From: Eubacterium sp. CAG:180
Lineage (GTDB): Bacteria; Bacillota; Clostridia; Oscillospirales; Acutalibacteraceae
NCBI GenBank assembly: GCA_000432435.1
Contig: HF993136.1
Location: forward strand, 109,090 to 173,089
DNA: 64,000 nt
Reading direction: 5' to 3'
In this document: positions 7,536 to 16,507 of the stretch, in pieces
Layout: every line of letters begins with the position of its first letter
How positions within the stretch are numbered: position 1 is the stretch's first letter
Notes under the pieces: generated by a model
Database searches by the model: none
The model's input: the letters and a program-made list of their open reading frames with translations, nothing else
Told to the model about the DNA's origin: nothing
Translations under genes and position numbers: made by a program

Positions 7536-7567
7536 ATTATAATATATATATATATATATATTGTCAA
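7536..7567 (-). promoter_or_regulatory. Promoter with an (AT)10 spacer
   Basis: On the minus strand a perfect TTGACA (7562-7567) and a perfect TATAAT (7536-7541) are separated by 20 bases that are exactly ten AT dinucleotides (7542-7561). A 20-bp spacer is longer than the 16-18 bp optimum, so loss of one repeat unit (18 bp) should strengthen it. Repeats in this position are known to switch the Haemophilus hif pilus promoter by slipped-strand change. It faces the unknown membrane-protein gene. Confidence 0.6.
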
Positions 7568-7669
7568 TATATTTTGTGAATTTTGTCCGAATTGTGATGT
7601 TTTGGTTATATTTTAAAACGTCTTGTACAGCAAAAACGAATTGTGCATTTTCTTATACCTACATAAAAA

Positions 7670-7698
7670 CAGCCGTAAACAACTCAAGTTTACGGCTG
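7670..7698 (-). terminator. Terminator of the hprK-whiA operon
   Basis: The perfect stem CAGCCGTAAAC/GTTTACGGCTG has a seven-base loop and is followed on the minus strand by TTTTTATG, 17 bases after the whiA stop. Confidence 0.88.
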
Positions 7699-7714
7699 AA
7701 TTCGCAGCAATATT

Positions 7715-8608
7715 CTACTTACATTTTTCCGCTAACGCACAAAGCTTTTTAAGCCTATGGTTAACTCCGGATCGAGTCATTGGAACGCTCATACTGTCGC
7801 CTATCTGTTTCAGCGAAAAGTCGGGATTTTCTGTTCTCAACTCGGCAATTTCACGAAGCTCCGACGGCAAATCGTTTAGCATTCCGCACTTCTTCAGTCT
7901 GTTAATCGCATCTATCTGAACAAGCGCCGCATTTACGGTTCTGTCAAGATTTGCGCTTTCAAAATTAAGCCGACGATTAACATTATTTCGCATATCTTTA
8001 TACATTTTTACGCCCATAAGCTCAAGAACGCAGTTTGAAGCGCCCATAACCGTCAGCATATCCTCGATTTCGCCGCTATCCTTAAAATACAAAACATAGG
8101 CGCCGTTCCGCGTAACCTCTTTTGCCGCCATATCGTTATCAGACAAAAACTTCTGAAGGTCTCGACTCAAATACATATGCGGAACAACAAATTCGAGATG
8201 ATAATTCTTTTCAGGAGAATTGACCGTTCCGCACGCCAAAAAGACTCCGCGCAGAAAAGAACCTATACAGCAGTCTTCTGATATATTTGCCCAATTCAAC
8301 CTACGTGTTCGCTCCTTGCCGTTATATCCGAAAGCGTTTAAAACAGCTAAGCGATCCTGTTTATTTCCGACGCTGACTTTAATTTTACCGGATGCCGACT
8401 CTGAAACATTACACGGATTTTCCGTAAAACGCTCAACAAGTTCTTTATATCTGAGCGCAACATTTTTATTTTCTGTGGATATATAAACCTCACCTGCCGA
8501 AAAACCCCTGCCGAAAAGCAGAAGCCCGTAACACTCAGCCAATATACAGCAAGGCTTTATTGCCTCAACATTTAATAATTCATCTTTAACCTTTGATGAA
8601 AAAGTCAT
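7715..8608 (-). CDS. whiA: DNA-binding protein WhiA
   Basis: WhiA is a conserved Gram-positive protein with a LAGLIDADG-like N-terminal domain and a C-terminal helix-turn-helix, linked to cell division and chromosome segregation. The 297-residue product begins 'MTFSSKVKDELL', the usual family start, with AAGG upstream. It ends with the family hallmark 'LREIAELRTENPDFSLKQIG' and 'SGVNHRLKKL'. I chose the ATG at 8608, four bases past the rapZ stop, over the upstream in-frame codon inside rapZ. It is the last gene of hprK-glcK-murB-rapZ-whiA. The yvcK gene usually found just before it is absent, and no ptsH follows. Confidence 0.93.
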   Translation of the reverse strand: MTFSSKVKDELLNVEAIKPCCILAECYGLLLFGRGFSAGEVYISTENKNVALRYKELVERFTENPCNVSESASGKIKVSVGNKQDRLAVLNAFGYNGKERTRRLNWANISEDCCIGSFLRGVFLACGTVNSPEKNYHLEFVVPHMYLSRDLQKFLSDNDMAAKEVTRNGAYVLYFKDSGEIEDMLTVMGASNCVLELMGVKMYKDMRNNVNRRLNFESANLDRTVNAALVQIDAINRLKKCGMLNDLPSELREIAELRTENPDFSLKQIGDSMSVPMTRSGVNHRLKKLCALAEKCK

Positions 8609-8612
8609 AGCA

Positions 8613-9497
8613 CTACCTTTTAATATCTCTGTGGAATACGCTTGAATTAGCTCCGTTTTCAAGAATATGTTTATTTATTGCTTCGGCAAATACAACAGAC
8701 CTGTGTTTTCCCCCTGTACAACCGACCGCAATAGTTAACTGACTTTTCCCTTCCGTTCTGTAAAGAGGCAACAAAAAGTCAAGAAGATCAAACAGCTTTT
8801 TCTCGAGAGCCTTTGACTGGTCAAATTTCATAACAAAATCACGCACGGGAGTCTCAAGCCCGGTATGCTCTTTAAGTTCGGGAATATAAAACGGGTTGGG
8901 TAAGCACCTGACATCGAACACCAAATCAGCTTCCTTCGGTATGCCGTATTTAAAGCCGAATGATATGCTGTAAATTTTAAGAGAACTCGAAGCATTATCA
9001 AGAAAAAGCTTTGCAATACGCTCCTTAAACTGAGAGCTTGTAACATTCGACGTATCTACTATATAATCCGCTTGTAAACGTGCAGGCAACAGTATCTCAC
9101 GTTCTTTTTGGATGGCTTCAAGTATTGAAGGTGTGTTAAATTCATCGGCAAGAGGATGCTTACGCCTTGTCTCTTGGTAACGGCGCATAATTACATCGTT
9201 GTCCGCATCTATAAACAGAATTTTGTAATTAATCTCATCTTCTTTTAACTCATCCAACACTCCGAAAATATCAGAGAACGAGTCGCCGAGTCTGATGTCG
9301 GCAACAATGGCTACCCTGTCACGTTTTTCGTTAGAATTAAAAATCAACTTGACAAAAGTAGGTATGAGCTTCGGAGGCATATTATCAACACAAAAAAAGC
9401 CTATATCCTCAAGAGCGTCAACTGCTCTTGACTTCCCTGCTCCTGAAAGTCCCGTAACAATAACAAGCTCTGTCTTTTCTGCAGATTTCTTACCCAA
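8613..9497 (-). CDS. rapZ: RNase adapter / nucleotide-binding protein RapZ
   Basis: RapZ (YvcJ) is a P-loop protein; in enterobacteria it guides RNase E to small RNAs controlling glucosamine-6-phosphate synthase, and in Firmicutes it binds nucleotides. The 294-residue product has Walker A 'GLSGAGKS' at residues 16-23, 'FFCVDNMPPKLIPTF', the 'DTSNVTSSQF' segment, and the conserved C-terminal 'VGCTGGKHRSVVFAE'. It overlaps the murB stop by eight bases and whiA follows four bases after its stop, so translation is probably coupled. Length is normal for the family. Confidence 0.95.
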   Translation of the reverse strand: MGKKSAEKTELVIVTGLSGAGKSRAVDALEDIGFFCVDNMPPKLIPTFVKLIFNSNEKRDRVAIVADIRLGDSFSDIFGVLDELKEDEINYKILFIDADNDVIMRRYQETRRKHPLADEFNTPSILEAIQKEREILLPARLQADYIVDTSNVTSSQFKERIAKLFLDNASSSLKIYSISFGFKYGIPKEADLVFDVRCLPNPFYIPELKEHTGLETPVRDFVMKFDQSKALEKKLFDLLDFLLPLYRTEGKSQLTIAVGCTGGKHRSVVFAEAINKHILENGANSSVFHRDIKR

Positions 9498-10392
9498 TAT
9501 ATTTCACTTCCGTTTCGAGATGCACACCGGTTTCGGTAAACACCTTATTCTGTACATATTTTATCAAACTTAAAACATCATTAGTTGTTGCGCCGCCTTT
9601 ATTTATTATGAAACCGGCATGCTTTTCGCTAACCTCGGCGCCGCCTATACTGTATCCTTTTAAACCGCACTGCTCTATAAGTCCACCGGCAAAATATCCC
9701 ACGGGGCGCTTGAAAGTACTGCCTGCGCTCGGATATTCTAGCGGCTGTTTAGACTTCCTCTTATTGAGATTTAAATTCATTGCAGCCTTAATTTCATCAT
9801 AATCGCCGTTTTTCAGTTTAAGTGTAAGCCCGGTTATAATAAGATTACTGTCGGTATACGCGCTGCAACGATAGCCGAGCTTTAAGCTCTCTTTTTCAAA
9901 GTGCCCTACCTCACCGTCAAAATTTATGTGCGACACAGAACACAGAACATCTTTCATTTCCCCACCGTAAGCTCCGGCATTCATATATGCGGCTCCGCCG
10001 GCTGTGCCGGGAATTCCATAGGCAAATTCAAGTCCCGAGAGATTGTTGGAAAGAGCAAAAGCACAAAGCTTTGACAAAGAAACACCGGCATCGGCATATA
10101 TCACACCGTCACCGAGGTACTTGAGCTCAGATAAACCCTTTGCGAGCCTTAAAACAACTCCGCGCAAACCGCTGTCAGATACAAGTATATTACTGCCATT
10201 TCCTATAATATACGGCTTTATTTCGCTCTCACGGCAAGCAGATATAAGTGCCGAAAGAGCTTCTATGCTGTTAGGCATTATAACAAGCTCGGCAGGCCCA
10301 CCGGTTTTAAACGACGTATAATCGCTCATAGGAGCATCTTCGCGAAATTCGCAGCCAAACTTATCTGCAACAGCTTTAATATTACTTAGCAA
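9490..10392 (-). CDS. murB: UDP-N-acetylenolpyruvoylglucosamine reductase
   Basis: This FAD enzyme reduces UDP-GlcNAc-enolpyruvate with NADPH to UDP-MurNAc, the second committed step of peptidoglycan precursor synthesis in the cytoplasm. The 300 residues show 'SFKTGGPAELV' (FAD domain), 'GNGSNILVSDSGLRG', 'YGIPGTAGGAAYMNAGAYG', and 'GSTFKRP' holding the catalytic serine, with 'SEKHAGFIINKGGAT' near the end. Size fits the type II enzymes. It sits 18 bp after glcK and overlaps rapZ, the conserved Firmicutes order. Confidence 0.95.
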   Translation of the reverse strand: MLSNIKAVADKFGCEFREDAPMSDYTSFKTGGPAELVIMPNSIEALSALISACRESEIKPYIIGNGSNILVSDSGLRGVVLRLAKGLSELKYLGDGVIYADAGVSLSKLCAFALSNNLSGLEFAYGIPGTAGGAAYMNAGAYGGEMKDVLCSVSHINFDGEVGHFEKESLKLGYRCSAYTDSNLIITGLTLKLKNGDYDEIKAAMNLNLNKRKSKQPLEYPSAGSTFKRPVGYFAGGLIEQCGLKGYSIGGAEVSEKHAGFIINKGGATTNDVLSLIKYVQNKVFTETGVHLETEVKYIG

Positions 10393-10410
10393 AATAATTT
10401 CCCCTCAAAA

Positions 10411-11358
10411 TTATTCGTCAAGAAGTGCTGCTCCGATTATACCGGCATCATTTCCGAGCTTAGCAGAGCATATTCTTGTTTGAACAACGCTGTGCACACT
10501 GTAATGCTCTTGATTTACTATTTTACGTACAGGTTCAAGAAGTGACTCACCCTCATTACCGATACCGCCGCCCACACAGAGTATTTCCGGTTGGAAAAGG
10601 TTAATCATATTTGTAATACCCATCGCAAGATAATGTATGTATGTATCAACAACCTTTATACCTGCCGGATCATTTTTGCGCATAGCATTAAAGGCTGTTC
10701 TGCCGTCGACCTTATTTATATCTCCGTCAACAAGAGTCCACATAGCAGAATCGAGATTTTTGCCCATAGCTTCTTTCGTCTGGCGAATAAGTGCCGTTGC
10801 TGAGGAATATGCCTCCCAACAGCCTTTTCTGCCACAGGTGCATTGCTCTCCGTCAGCAAAAATAACCATATGGCCGGCCTCGCCTGCTGCATCATTACAG
10901 CCATTGAGCAGCTTGCCGTTTACAACAATTCCGCTGCCAACACCGGTACCGAGAGTAACTGCAACAAAATTCGCAACTCCCTCGCCGGCACCTGCTTTTG
11001 CTTCGCCGAGCGCCGCACAGTTAGCATCGTTTTCAAGATAAATCGGTTTGCTGAACTTAGATTGAAGAATATCTTTTGCCGGAACATTATCGAATCCTAA
11101 ATTATTGGCATACTCAATAATTCCGTATTTTTTATTTACCGAGCCGGGAGTTCCTATGCCAATAGAAACCACCTCATCAAGCGAAATTTTTGCTTCTTCG
11201 AGAGCCATATTTATTGACAAAGCAACATCGTTGATTATCTCCCATGACGGACGCGGACAAGCAGTAGGCATCTTTCCTTTGCCCACTATGCGATAATACT
11301 CGTCAACAACTCCGGCTACAATGTTTGTTCCTCCGAGATCAACACCAATTCTATACAT
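10411..11358 (-). CDS. glcK: ROK-family glucokinase
   Basis: It phosphorylates glucose, or a related hexose, with ATP in the cytoplasm. The 315-residue protein has the N-terminal ATP site 'GVDLGGTNI', the ROK signature region 'LENDANCAALGEAKAG', 'VTLGTGVGSGIV', and the zinc motif 'CTCGRKGCWE'. Of two tandem ATGs I chose the second (11358), which lies six bases from GGAGG; the first is only three bases away. It is inserted between hprK and murB, which are often neighbours, tying hexose phosphorylation to the HprK carbon-control gene. Glucose specificity is inferred from closeness to the Firmicutes GlcK type. Confidence 0.87.
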   Translation of the reverse strand: MYRIGVDLGGTNIVAGVVDEYYRIVGKGKMPTACPRPSWEIINDVALSINMALEEAKISLDEVVSIGIGTPGSVNKKYGIIEYANNLGFDNVPAKDILQSKFSKPIYLENDANCAALGEAKAGAGEGVANFVAVTLGTGVGSGIVVNGKLLNGCNDAAGEAGHMVIFADGEQCTCGRKGCWEAYSSATALIRQTKEAMGKNLDSAMWTLVDGDINKVDGRTAFNAMRKNDPAGIKVVDTYIHYLAMGITNMINLFQPEILCVGGGIGNEGESLLEPVRKIVNQEHYSVHSVVQTRICSAKLGNDAGIIGAALLDE

Positions 11359-11384
11359 CATAATCCTCCGTTTTTATATTCTCT

Positions 11385-12350
11385 TTAATAATTTTGCCAA
11401 ATCTCAAGCTCTTCGTCCTTTGACTCGCCCTCTTCCATGCCGAGTTGATGAAGGAGCTCGCGTGCGGCATTATATCCCATTTTTTTCTGCCTGTTATTCA
11501 TGGCGGCAACTTCAATGATTATTGCAAGATTCCTGCCGGGTTTTACAGGCACAACAGTAACAGGCACCTTAATGTCCATAATTGAAATATAGTCATTATC
11601 AAGGCCCATCCTATCATAAACCTTAGCGGAATCCCAAGGCTCAAGTTGAACCACCATATTTATTTTTTCGGTAAGCTTTACGGCTCCCATACCGAAAATG
11701 CGGCGAGCATTAATAATTCCTACACCGCGAAGTTCGATGAAATGTCTGATATTGTCCGGTGCAGAACCGACAAGTGTTTTTGAAGAAACCTTACGAATTT
11801 CAACGGCATCATCCGCAATCAGACGGTGCCCCCTCTTGATAAGTTCAATCGCAGTCTCACTTTTACCTACGCCGCTGTCGCCGACAATCAGCACGCCCTC
11901 GCCGTACACTTCTACAAGCACTCCATGTCGTGTTATCCTTTCGGCAAGTTCTGTTCCCAAAAAAGAAATAAGCGCAGACATACAGCTCGATGTGGATTCA
12001 CCGGTACGTAAGAGCGGCACTTTGTATTCTTCTACAAGTGAAGAAAGATGCGACGGGATCTCTAAATTCCGTGTAATTAAAATAAACGGCGGTTGAGTTT
12101 GGACAAGCCGTTTAAGGCTTTCATAACGCATTTCATCGCTTAGAGTTTTAAGAAATTCTATTTCCGAAAGCCCCAAGAACTGCACACGTTCCGGGTCAAA
12201 ATAATCATCACGTCCGGCAAGAATAAGACCCGGCCTATTAACGTCCTGCGATGTAACGGATAGGTCGTGTGCGTCTTCCGGCAAATACAATGTTTCAAAG
12301 CCGAATTCTTTTATCAGTTTATCTAATGAAACGGAATACTTTGAAGCCAA
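11385..12350 (-). CDS. hprK: HPr kinase/phosphorylase
   Basis: HprK phosphorylates and dephosphorylates HPr at Ser46, driving CcpA-mediated carbon catabolite repression in Firmicutes. The 321-residue product has the N-terminal domain, then Walker A 'GDSGVGKS' near residue 153, 'HRLIADDAVEI', and the family signature 'VPVTVVPVKPGRNLAIIIEVAAMN' region near 250. The start is a TTG at 12350 placed seven bases after GGGAGG; an ATG nearby is out of frame. It is the first gene of a five-gene operon. Its target HPr is not encoded in this window. Confidence 0.95.
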   Translation of the reverse strand: MASKYSVSLDKLIKEFGFETLYLPEDAHDLSVTSQDVNRPGLILAGRDDYFDPERVQFLGLSEIEFLKTLSDEMRYESLKRLVQTQPPFILITRNLEIPSHLSSLVEEYKVPLLRTGESTSSCMSALISFLGTELAERITRHGVLVEVYGEGVLIVGDSGVGKSETAIELIKRGHRLIADDAVEIRKVSSKTLVGSAPDNIRHFIELRGVGIINARRIFGMGAVKLTEKINMVVQLEPWDSAKVYDRMGLDNDYISIMDIKVPVTVVPVKPGRNLAIIIEVAAMNNRQKKMGYNAARELLHQLGMEEGESKDEELEIWQNY

Positions 12351-12517
12351 CCCATAGCCTCCCTTATTTAACTGTTATAATGTAATATTATAATCTATTA
12401 TTACAGACTTTCCAATAGCTTTTTAGCATTTTTTTAATATTTTGAGCTAGTATTTTAAACGTTTCTAACCATTGAATAACCTTATGTTATTTGAAAATAA
12501 TATTTCGGGGTGATAAA

Positions 12518-13018
12518 GTGAAGCTTATTGTAGTCTCCGAGGATTTTAGCAGCCGTTTAGCAGCTGAACTTTCTCAGCTGCTAAGCAAGCACGGAGGCGT
12601 ATTACTGCTCGGAAATAATATAATAGAGGCAAGCTATATTGATACACCCGAATATGTAATTACAGACATCGGTGCAAAACTTGACGACAGTTTCAAAAAT
12701 ACAATTTCCGTGGAAATATCAAAAAACGGCGATATCATTAACGAAGCGTTAATATATAATGATTCTGCCGGGATAAAACAAAGGCTGAACATTGGGACAG
12801 ATTTCAAAGACGATATAACACTGTCAAGCTTAAATGATGGAGAAATTTACTTCGGAATACAAACGATTATCAAGGATTTATCCGGGAAAAATATATATCC
12901 GTGTGAAATAAAATCCAAAACATCAGATATTACCGACATTCACACTCTTCTAACTGCAGCCGGAATTCTTCTGATTTCCGGAAAATATCATGAAAACAAT
13001 GGGATTTTAAATATATAG
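12518..13018 (+). CDS. Unknown 166-residue protein
   Basis: I do not recognise this protein. It starts at a GTG (12518) shortly after GGGGTG and encodes a soluble, acidic product with alternating hydrophobic strands, such as 'VKLIVVSEDFSSRLAAELSQLLSKHGGVLLLG', a beta-alpha-beta beginning that recalls a nucleotide or regulatory fold but lacks a P-loop. The end is a hydrophobic helix ('IHTLLTAAGILLISGKY'). It is transcribed away from hprK and ends at a shared hairpin. No neighbour suggests a role. Confidence 0.6.
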   Translation: MKLIVVSEDFSSRLAAELSQLLSKHGGVLLLGNNIIEASYIDTPEYVITDIGAKLDDSFKNTISVEISKNGDIINEALIYNDSAGIKQRLNIGTDFKDDITLSSLNDGEIYFGIQTIIKDLSGKNIYPCEIKSKTSDITDIHTLLTAAGILLISGKYHENNGILNI

Positions 13019-13027
13019 AAGCAAAAA

Positions 13028-13056
13028 GGCTGTACCGCTTTTTCAACGGTACAGCC
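13028..13056. terminator. Shared hairpin terminator
   Basis: The 10-bp stem GGCTGTACCG/CGGTACAGCC has a nine-base loop. The T run (TTTTTGC) lies on the minus-strand side, so it mainly ends the transporter transcript. It may also stop the convergent unknown gene. Confidence 0.75.
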
Positions 13057-13072
13057 CTAAACTTAATATATC

Positions 13073-14542
13073 TCAATTATCGATTTCCGCAGTTGCTTTT
13101 GTTCTTCTTTTTTGCAGCTCATCGGCTATATCTTGTTTTTTCTTCCCGACTATATCATATTTAAAAATCGGGAATATAGAAATGAGAGCAAGAAAGCCGG
13201 GCACCACGGTATAAGCAAAAAACACAATGTCTTTTGTTTTCTCACTAAATCCGCTTGCAGTACCGGCAGCAATTTGAGCAACAGTATCCGAATAGCCCGA
13301 TACCTGTATAAACACAAGGCCTAGAGCAGTTCCGAGTGCAAGGCAAACCTTTATGGTAAGGGTTAAAATAGAGTATGCTGCGCCCTCCATGCGTTTGCCG
13401 GTCTCAAACTCATAATAATCAACACAATCGGCTGTCATTATCATGGGCATAAGCGTAACAGCGGCAAACTGAAGGCCGATTAAAAACAGCGATGCATAGA
13501 ATAATACAGTAAGCACTGTATTATCGGGATTTTTGAACCAGAAGTGCCCTACAACAAACGATAGTGCCGATGCAACAAAGCCATATACCGAGAGAAGGAT
13601 ATATACCTTTTTCTCACCCATCTTTTTGATAAGTAATGGACAAATCGCCATACTTATCATAGAGCCGACAGCAGTAACTATACCGAGTACCGCAACAAGA
13701 TTTTGTGAACCGAGTATTGTATTAGCGGCCTGCACCTGTATACCCATTGACATCTGTCTGCCGAACCCGAGAAAGTATGATACAATAACAAGCATAAGAG
13801 GTTTGTTGTCTTTGAGAGCTTTAAACATATCCTTGGCAGTAGTTTTTTCACCGGATACATACGGAACGCGCTCTTTGTTTAAAAGCGGTATAAGTGCAAA
13901 TAACGCACAGCCGAAAACAGCCGTAAGAATAGCCGTCCAAAGATATTCCGGAGCTATCATAGGCATATCGGTTTCGCCGGATTTAACAAATACTTTTGAC
14001 CCTCCGGGAATTATGAGACAAGCTATCGGCACAATAACAACACAAGCCGAAAAACCTATCTGCTTAAATGTGTTTGATATCGATACTACATTTGTGCGCT
14101 CTGTAGGGTTAGGCGTTAAAACCGAAGCAATACCCTGAGACGGTACATCGCCGAGCGTCATAGCAAGACTCCATACAAGATATGTAACAAATATCCAAAT
14201 GTACGTTGCCGTGCGATTCTCTTTAAACGGAACATTAATAAAAACAGCTGCCGTCATAACAAGAAGAGGGATAATTGACTTCAATATCATAGACTTAAAC
14301 TTTCCGCGTTTACTTTTTGAACGATCTATCATACTACCTACAACCGGATCAAAAACCGCAGACAATATTTTGGCTACAAGAATAAGTATGCCGACAACCG
14401 CAATGTCAGCTCCTAAAATAGATGCATCAAATTCCGCTTGATATGAATTCAAAAGACCGACTATCGCCTGAAACCCGAAAAGGCCGAGCGAATATGCCGC
14501 AATTTCTTTAAAATTCATATGCTTCTCTGTTGTCGCTCCCAA
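13073..14542 (-). CDS. GPH-family sugar:cation symporter (MFS)
   Basis: This 12-helix inner-membrane transporter is of the glycoside-pentoside-hexuronide type (MelB/XynP-like). Family marks are 'DPVVGSMIDRSKSKRGKFKSMIL' near residue 70 (the conserved Asp and loop 2-3) and 'LGDVPSQGIASVLTPNPTERT' near 140. 'YYEFETGKRMEGAAYSI' near 375 is also typical. I chose the TTG at 14542, nine bases from GAGAGG; an ATG three codons earlier sits directly on the ribosome site. It is monocistronic, with a LysR regulator gene upstream in the same direction. The substrate is unknown. Confidence 0.85.
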   Translation of the reverse strand: MGATTEKHMNFKEIAAYSLGLFGFQAIVGLLNSYQAEFDASILGADIAVVGILILVAKILSAVFDPVVGSMIDRSKSKRGKFKSMILKSIIPLLVMTAAVFINVPFKENRTATYIWIFVTYLVWSLAMTLGDVPSQGIASVLTPNPTERTNVVSISNTFKQIGFSACVVIVPIACLIIPGGSKVFVKSGETDMPMIAPEYLWTAILTAVFGCALFALIPLLNKERVPYVSGEKTTAKDMFKALKDNKPLMLVIVSYFLGFGRQMSMGIQVQAANTILGSQNLVAVLGIVTAVGSMISMAICPLLIKKMGEKKVYILLSVYGFVASALSFVVGHFWFKNPDNTVLTVLFYASLFLIGLQFAAVTLMPMIMTADCVDYYEFETGKRMEGAAYSILTLTIKVCLALGTALGLVFIQVSGYSDTVAQIAAGTASGFSEKTKDIVFFAYTVVPGFLALISIFPIFKYDIVGKKKQDIADELQKRRTKATAEIDN

Positions 14543-14697
14543 AAAAATCATCCTCTCAATAAAAAATAATAAATAAATAATAATTGTTTTGCGTGCATTC
14601 GTCAATAAAAAGCACAGATTTTTTCGAGATTTTTATTCATTTTTATACTTCTTTTTTCAGTAAAGCAACAGCAAATTATTAATATGTTTATAAAACG

Positions 14698-15603
14698 CTA
14701 ATTACCGAAGCGGTGGCTATAATCAAGCAGCATATTTTTCAACTCACTCGCAGCAACGCCGAGACTGACATTTTTATTTTCGGCAATACAAATCTGTCTT
14801 GACGAAATTTTCTCTTTTAAATTAAGTTTAAATATTTCGCCGCTTTCAAGATCGCTCTCTACAAGATTTTTCGGCAAAAAGCCTATACCGAGATTGTTTT
14901 TGACAAGAGGTAATATAAGATCGGCTGTCGCAACTTCAGTATCGGGAGCGTACTTCAGCCCGTTTTCGGCAAATATTTTGCTATAAAAATCATATGCCGA
15001 GCTACCTTTGCTAAGACTTATGAGAGGATGCTCTTTAAGCTCTCCAATGCCGATTATCTTTTCTTTCAAAAAAGCCATTTCTTTTCCGCAAACGGGTACA
15101 TCGTTGAAATCTTTAATATTAACTATTTCAAACTCATCGTCATATTCAACCGGAGATGTTACGACCGCAAAATCAACAGAGCCGCTTTTAAGCGCGTTCA
15201 TAGCCGCCGGCGTTGTGGAATTGTTTATCCTTATGCGAATATCCGGAAACTTCTTATGAAACGTATCAAGAACCGGAAGCAACACCTCGGACAGAGCAGT
15301 TTCGGTAGTGCCGATTGAAACAATGCCGCTTTTAAGTTCTTTTTGCATCAGGAGTTCTTTTTCTCCTGCTTCAATTTGTAAAATGGCAGGAACTATATGG
15401 GAATATAGGGTTTCACCCTCGGGTGTCAACTTAACTCCGCGACTTGTCCTACTGAATAGTACACATCCGAGTGTGTTTTCAAGATTTTTAACAGACCTTG
15501 ATATATTGGGCTGATTATTATCAAGCTCAACCGCAGCTCTTGTGAAATTCTGATATTTCGCAACGTAATAAAAAATTTTGTAATATTCGTAATTTACCAA
15601 CAT
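14698..15603 (-). CDS. LysR-family transcriptional regulator
   Basis: The 301-residue protein has an N-terminal winged helix-turn-helix ('FYYVAKYQNFTRAAVELDNNQPNISRSVKNLE', residues 11-42) and a C-terminal effector-binding domain with the usual 'PDIRIRINNSTTPAAMNALKSGSVDFAVV' segment near residue 140. It is divergent from the DUF1275 gene across a 124-bp AT-rich gap, the typical LysR arrangement, so that gene is the likeliest target; the GPH transporter downstream is another. AGAGG precedes the ATG. The effector is unknown. Confidence 0.9.
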   Translation of the reverse strand: MLVNYEYYKIFYYVAKYQNFTRAAVELDNNQPNISRSVKNLENTLGCVLFSRTSRGVKLTPEGETLYSHIVPAILQIEAGEKELLMQKELKSGIVSIGTTETALSEVLLPVLDTFHKKFPDIRIRINNSTTPAAMNALKSGSVDFAVVTSPVEYDDEFEIVNIKDFNDVPVCGKEMAFLKEKIIGIGELKEHPLISLSKGSSAYDFYSKIFAENGLKYAPDTEVATADLILPLVKNNLGIGFLPKNLVESDLESGEIFKLNLKEKISSRQICIAENKNVSLGVAASELKNMLLDYSHRFGN

Positions 15604-15727
15604 TTAATTCCTCTCAATATAAAAATTACATATTAGCCATATCAACAATATATTTTAAATATAAATATGTATGTATTATAATAATAAAGATTGGGATTGT
15701 CAAACTTTGTTAGAGGACAGGTAAAAT

Positions 15728-16465
15728 ATGATTAAAACCAAAATGGCAAAAAGATTAAAATCTAATCAAATGTCAGACACCTTTACAAATGCAATTTTTC
15801 TGACTCTTTCCGGAGGATTTCAGGACGCTTATACATATCTTTGCCGCGGAAAGGTTTTTGCAAACGCTCAAACCGGAAATATCGTGCTTATGAGCACACA
15901 TTTTTTTGAGGGAGAATTCGGGTTAATATTACATTATCTTATACCGGTAATTTCTTTTATATTCGGGATATGCGTTGCCGAAATACAGCATATTTTCTTT
16001 AAAAATTACAAAAAGATACATTGGCGTCAAATAGTTTTAGCATTTGAAATAGTTATACTTTTGGCCGTCGGTTTTATCCCGATTAACTTAAACATACTCG
16101 CTAATGCTCTTGTTTCTTTTGTGGCGGCAATGCAGGTTCAAACATTCCGCAAGTTGCGCGGGAACGCCTATGCAAGCACAATGTGCATCGGCAATATGAG
16201 AAGCGGCGCGGAAGCTTTGTGCGGCTATTTTAAAACACGTAAAAAAATACTGCTTATAAAGGCAATTGAATATTTCAGCATTATATTCATGTTTGCTGTA
16301 GGTGCCGGATTCGGTAGTCTTGCGGCAGACAGATGGGGCATACGCTCGATTTGGTTTTCATGTGCATTTTTGTTTATAAGCTTTATCATTATGTTTATCC
16401 GCCTTGAAATTGAAGAAGAAAAAGAAGAAGAACTTGAAAAGGCTGTTGAAAACGAATTCAAATAA
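15728..16465 (+). CDS. DUF1275 (YoaK-like) membrane protein
   Basis: The 245-residue integral membrane protein has six or so hydrophobic segments and the family patterns 'LTLSGGFQDAYTYL' near residue 27, 'FANAQTGNIVLM' near 45, and 'NAYASTMCIGNMRSGAEAL' near 140. The C terminus is strongly charged (a run of E and K). No biochemical role is established for DUF1275. It is divergent from the LysR gene and ends at a strong terminator. The start has an AGAGGACAGG ribosome site. Confidence 0.88.
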   Translation: MIKTKMAKRLKSNQMSDTFTNAIFLTLSGGFQDAYTYLCRGKVFANAQTGNIVLMSTHFFEGEFGLILHYLIPVISFIFGICVAEIQHIFFKNYKKIHWRQIVLAFEIVILLAVGFIPINLNILANALVSFVAAMQVQTFRKLRGNAYASTMCIGNMRSGAEALCGYFKTRKKILLIKAIEYFSIIFMFAVGAGFGSLAADRWGIRSIWFSCAFLFISFIIMFIRLEIEEEKEEELEKAVENEFK

Positions 16466-16470
16466 AATTT

Positions 16471-16507
16471 AAGCAGGCAAAGCATTTAGGCCTTGCCTGC
16501 TTTTTTT
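16471..16507. terminator. Bidirectional terminator between DUF1275 and the ACS-like gene
   Basis: The 10-bp stem AAGCAGGCAA/TTGCCTGCTT (16471-16480 with 16493-16502) is followed by TTTTT on the plus strand. It probably also closes the minus-strand six-gene operon. Confidence 0.85.

Noticed and set aside
7542..7561. AT dinucleotide run as a microsatellite or CRISPR-like repeat
   Set aside because: There is no repeat-spacer pattern; its exact place between promoter hexamers explains it better.
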